Shown: piece by piece, positions 63,991 through 64,000 of the stretch
Layout: each line of letters starts with the position of its first letter
Position numbering within the stretch: position 1 is the stretch's first letter
Source of the DNA: Sphingobacterium sp. UBA4616
GTDB lineage: Bacteria; Bacteroidota; Bacteroidia; Sphingobacteriales; Sphingobacteriaceae
Length of the DNA stretch: 64,000 nt
NCBI GenBank assembly: GCA_002386525.1
Contig: DGIS01000034.1
Location: 156,487 to 220,486 of the forward strand
Direction of reading: 5' to 3'
Position numbers and translations under genes: made by a program
The notes under the pieces: generated by a model
The model's database searches: none
What the model was told of the DNA's origin: nothing
Seen by the model: the letters and a program-made list of their open reading frames with translations, nothing else

Positions 63991-64000
63991 ACTGAACTGT

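Noticed and set aside
1..64000. CRISPR arrays, tRNA and rRNA genes
   Set aside because: No regularly spaced repeats, no cloverleaf with a CCA-type end and no rRNA-like segment were seen; the structured element at 32122-32218 lacks a T-psi-C arm and anticodon arm.

Overview
The window is chromosomal DNA of a Bacteroidota bacterium, most likely of the Sphingobacteriaceae (Sphingobacterium/Pedobacter group). The evidence is three SusC/SusD outer-membrane uptake pairs, a FecI/FecR-type sigma and anti-sigma pair, TlpA-like thioredoxins with SusC/D, LytTR and AraC regulators, and small MauE and DUF6520-like proteins. No rRNA, tRNA or CRISPR array was seen. All assignments come from reading the sequence and remembered family features; no search was run.

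Region 1 (1-31.6 kb) is an envelope and nutrient-uptake region, mostly on the minus strand. It opens with the 5' part of a TonB-dependent receptor. Next is a locus with transcription order ECF sigma, FecR, SusC with an STN domain, SusD, TlpA. A second SusC/SusD locus follows, trailed by three lipoproteins: fasciclin plus DUF4859, a DUF5007-like protein, and a HEIGH metallopeptidase plus DUF4859. An AraC regulator lies upstream of it. Small hypothetical proteins, a membrane LytTR protein, a helical protein, a MauE-like protein and a DUF6520-like secreted protein come next. A third operon contains a small protein, a TlpA-like protein, SusC and SusD. The TlpA-like reading frame of the third operon carries a palindromic, CTTCGG-rich repeat near its 5' end.

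Region 2 (about 31.9-51.3 kb) is an AT-rich defence island. It begins with an unannotated structured RNA candidate (32122-32218) and a helix-turn-helix protein with a strong inverted repeat upstream. Then come a PutAbiC-like abortive infection protein, an HNH endonuclease and a type I restriction-modification operon (hsdM, hsdS, a small membrane protein, a DUF1016 nuclease, hsdR, a YgjP-like metallopeptidase). These are followed by a large unrecognised protein with a PD-(D/E)XK-like signature, a decayed HAD hydrolase, a small conserved protein and an McrBC pair.

Region 3 (51.3-64 kb) is a duplication-rich accessory region. Three near-identical secreted NTF2-like genes share about 130 bp of upstream sequence and related terminators, and larger intergenic segments are duplicated with them. 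Between and after them are a GNAT acetyltransferase, a Sel1-repeat remnant, a SUFU-family protein, a transglutaminase-like protein, a large protein resembling an AraC sensor domain without its DNA-binding part, and a lipoprotein with a small partner gene. The window ends in a nuclease-like gene broken by two frameshifts.
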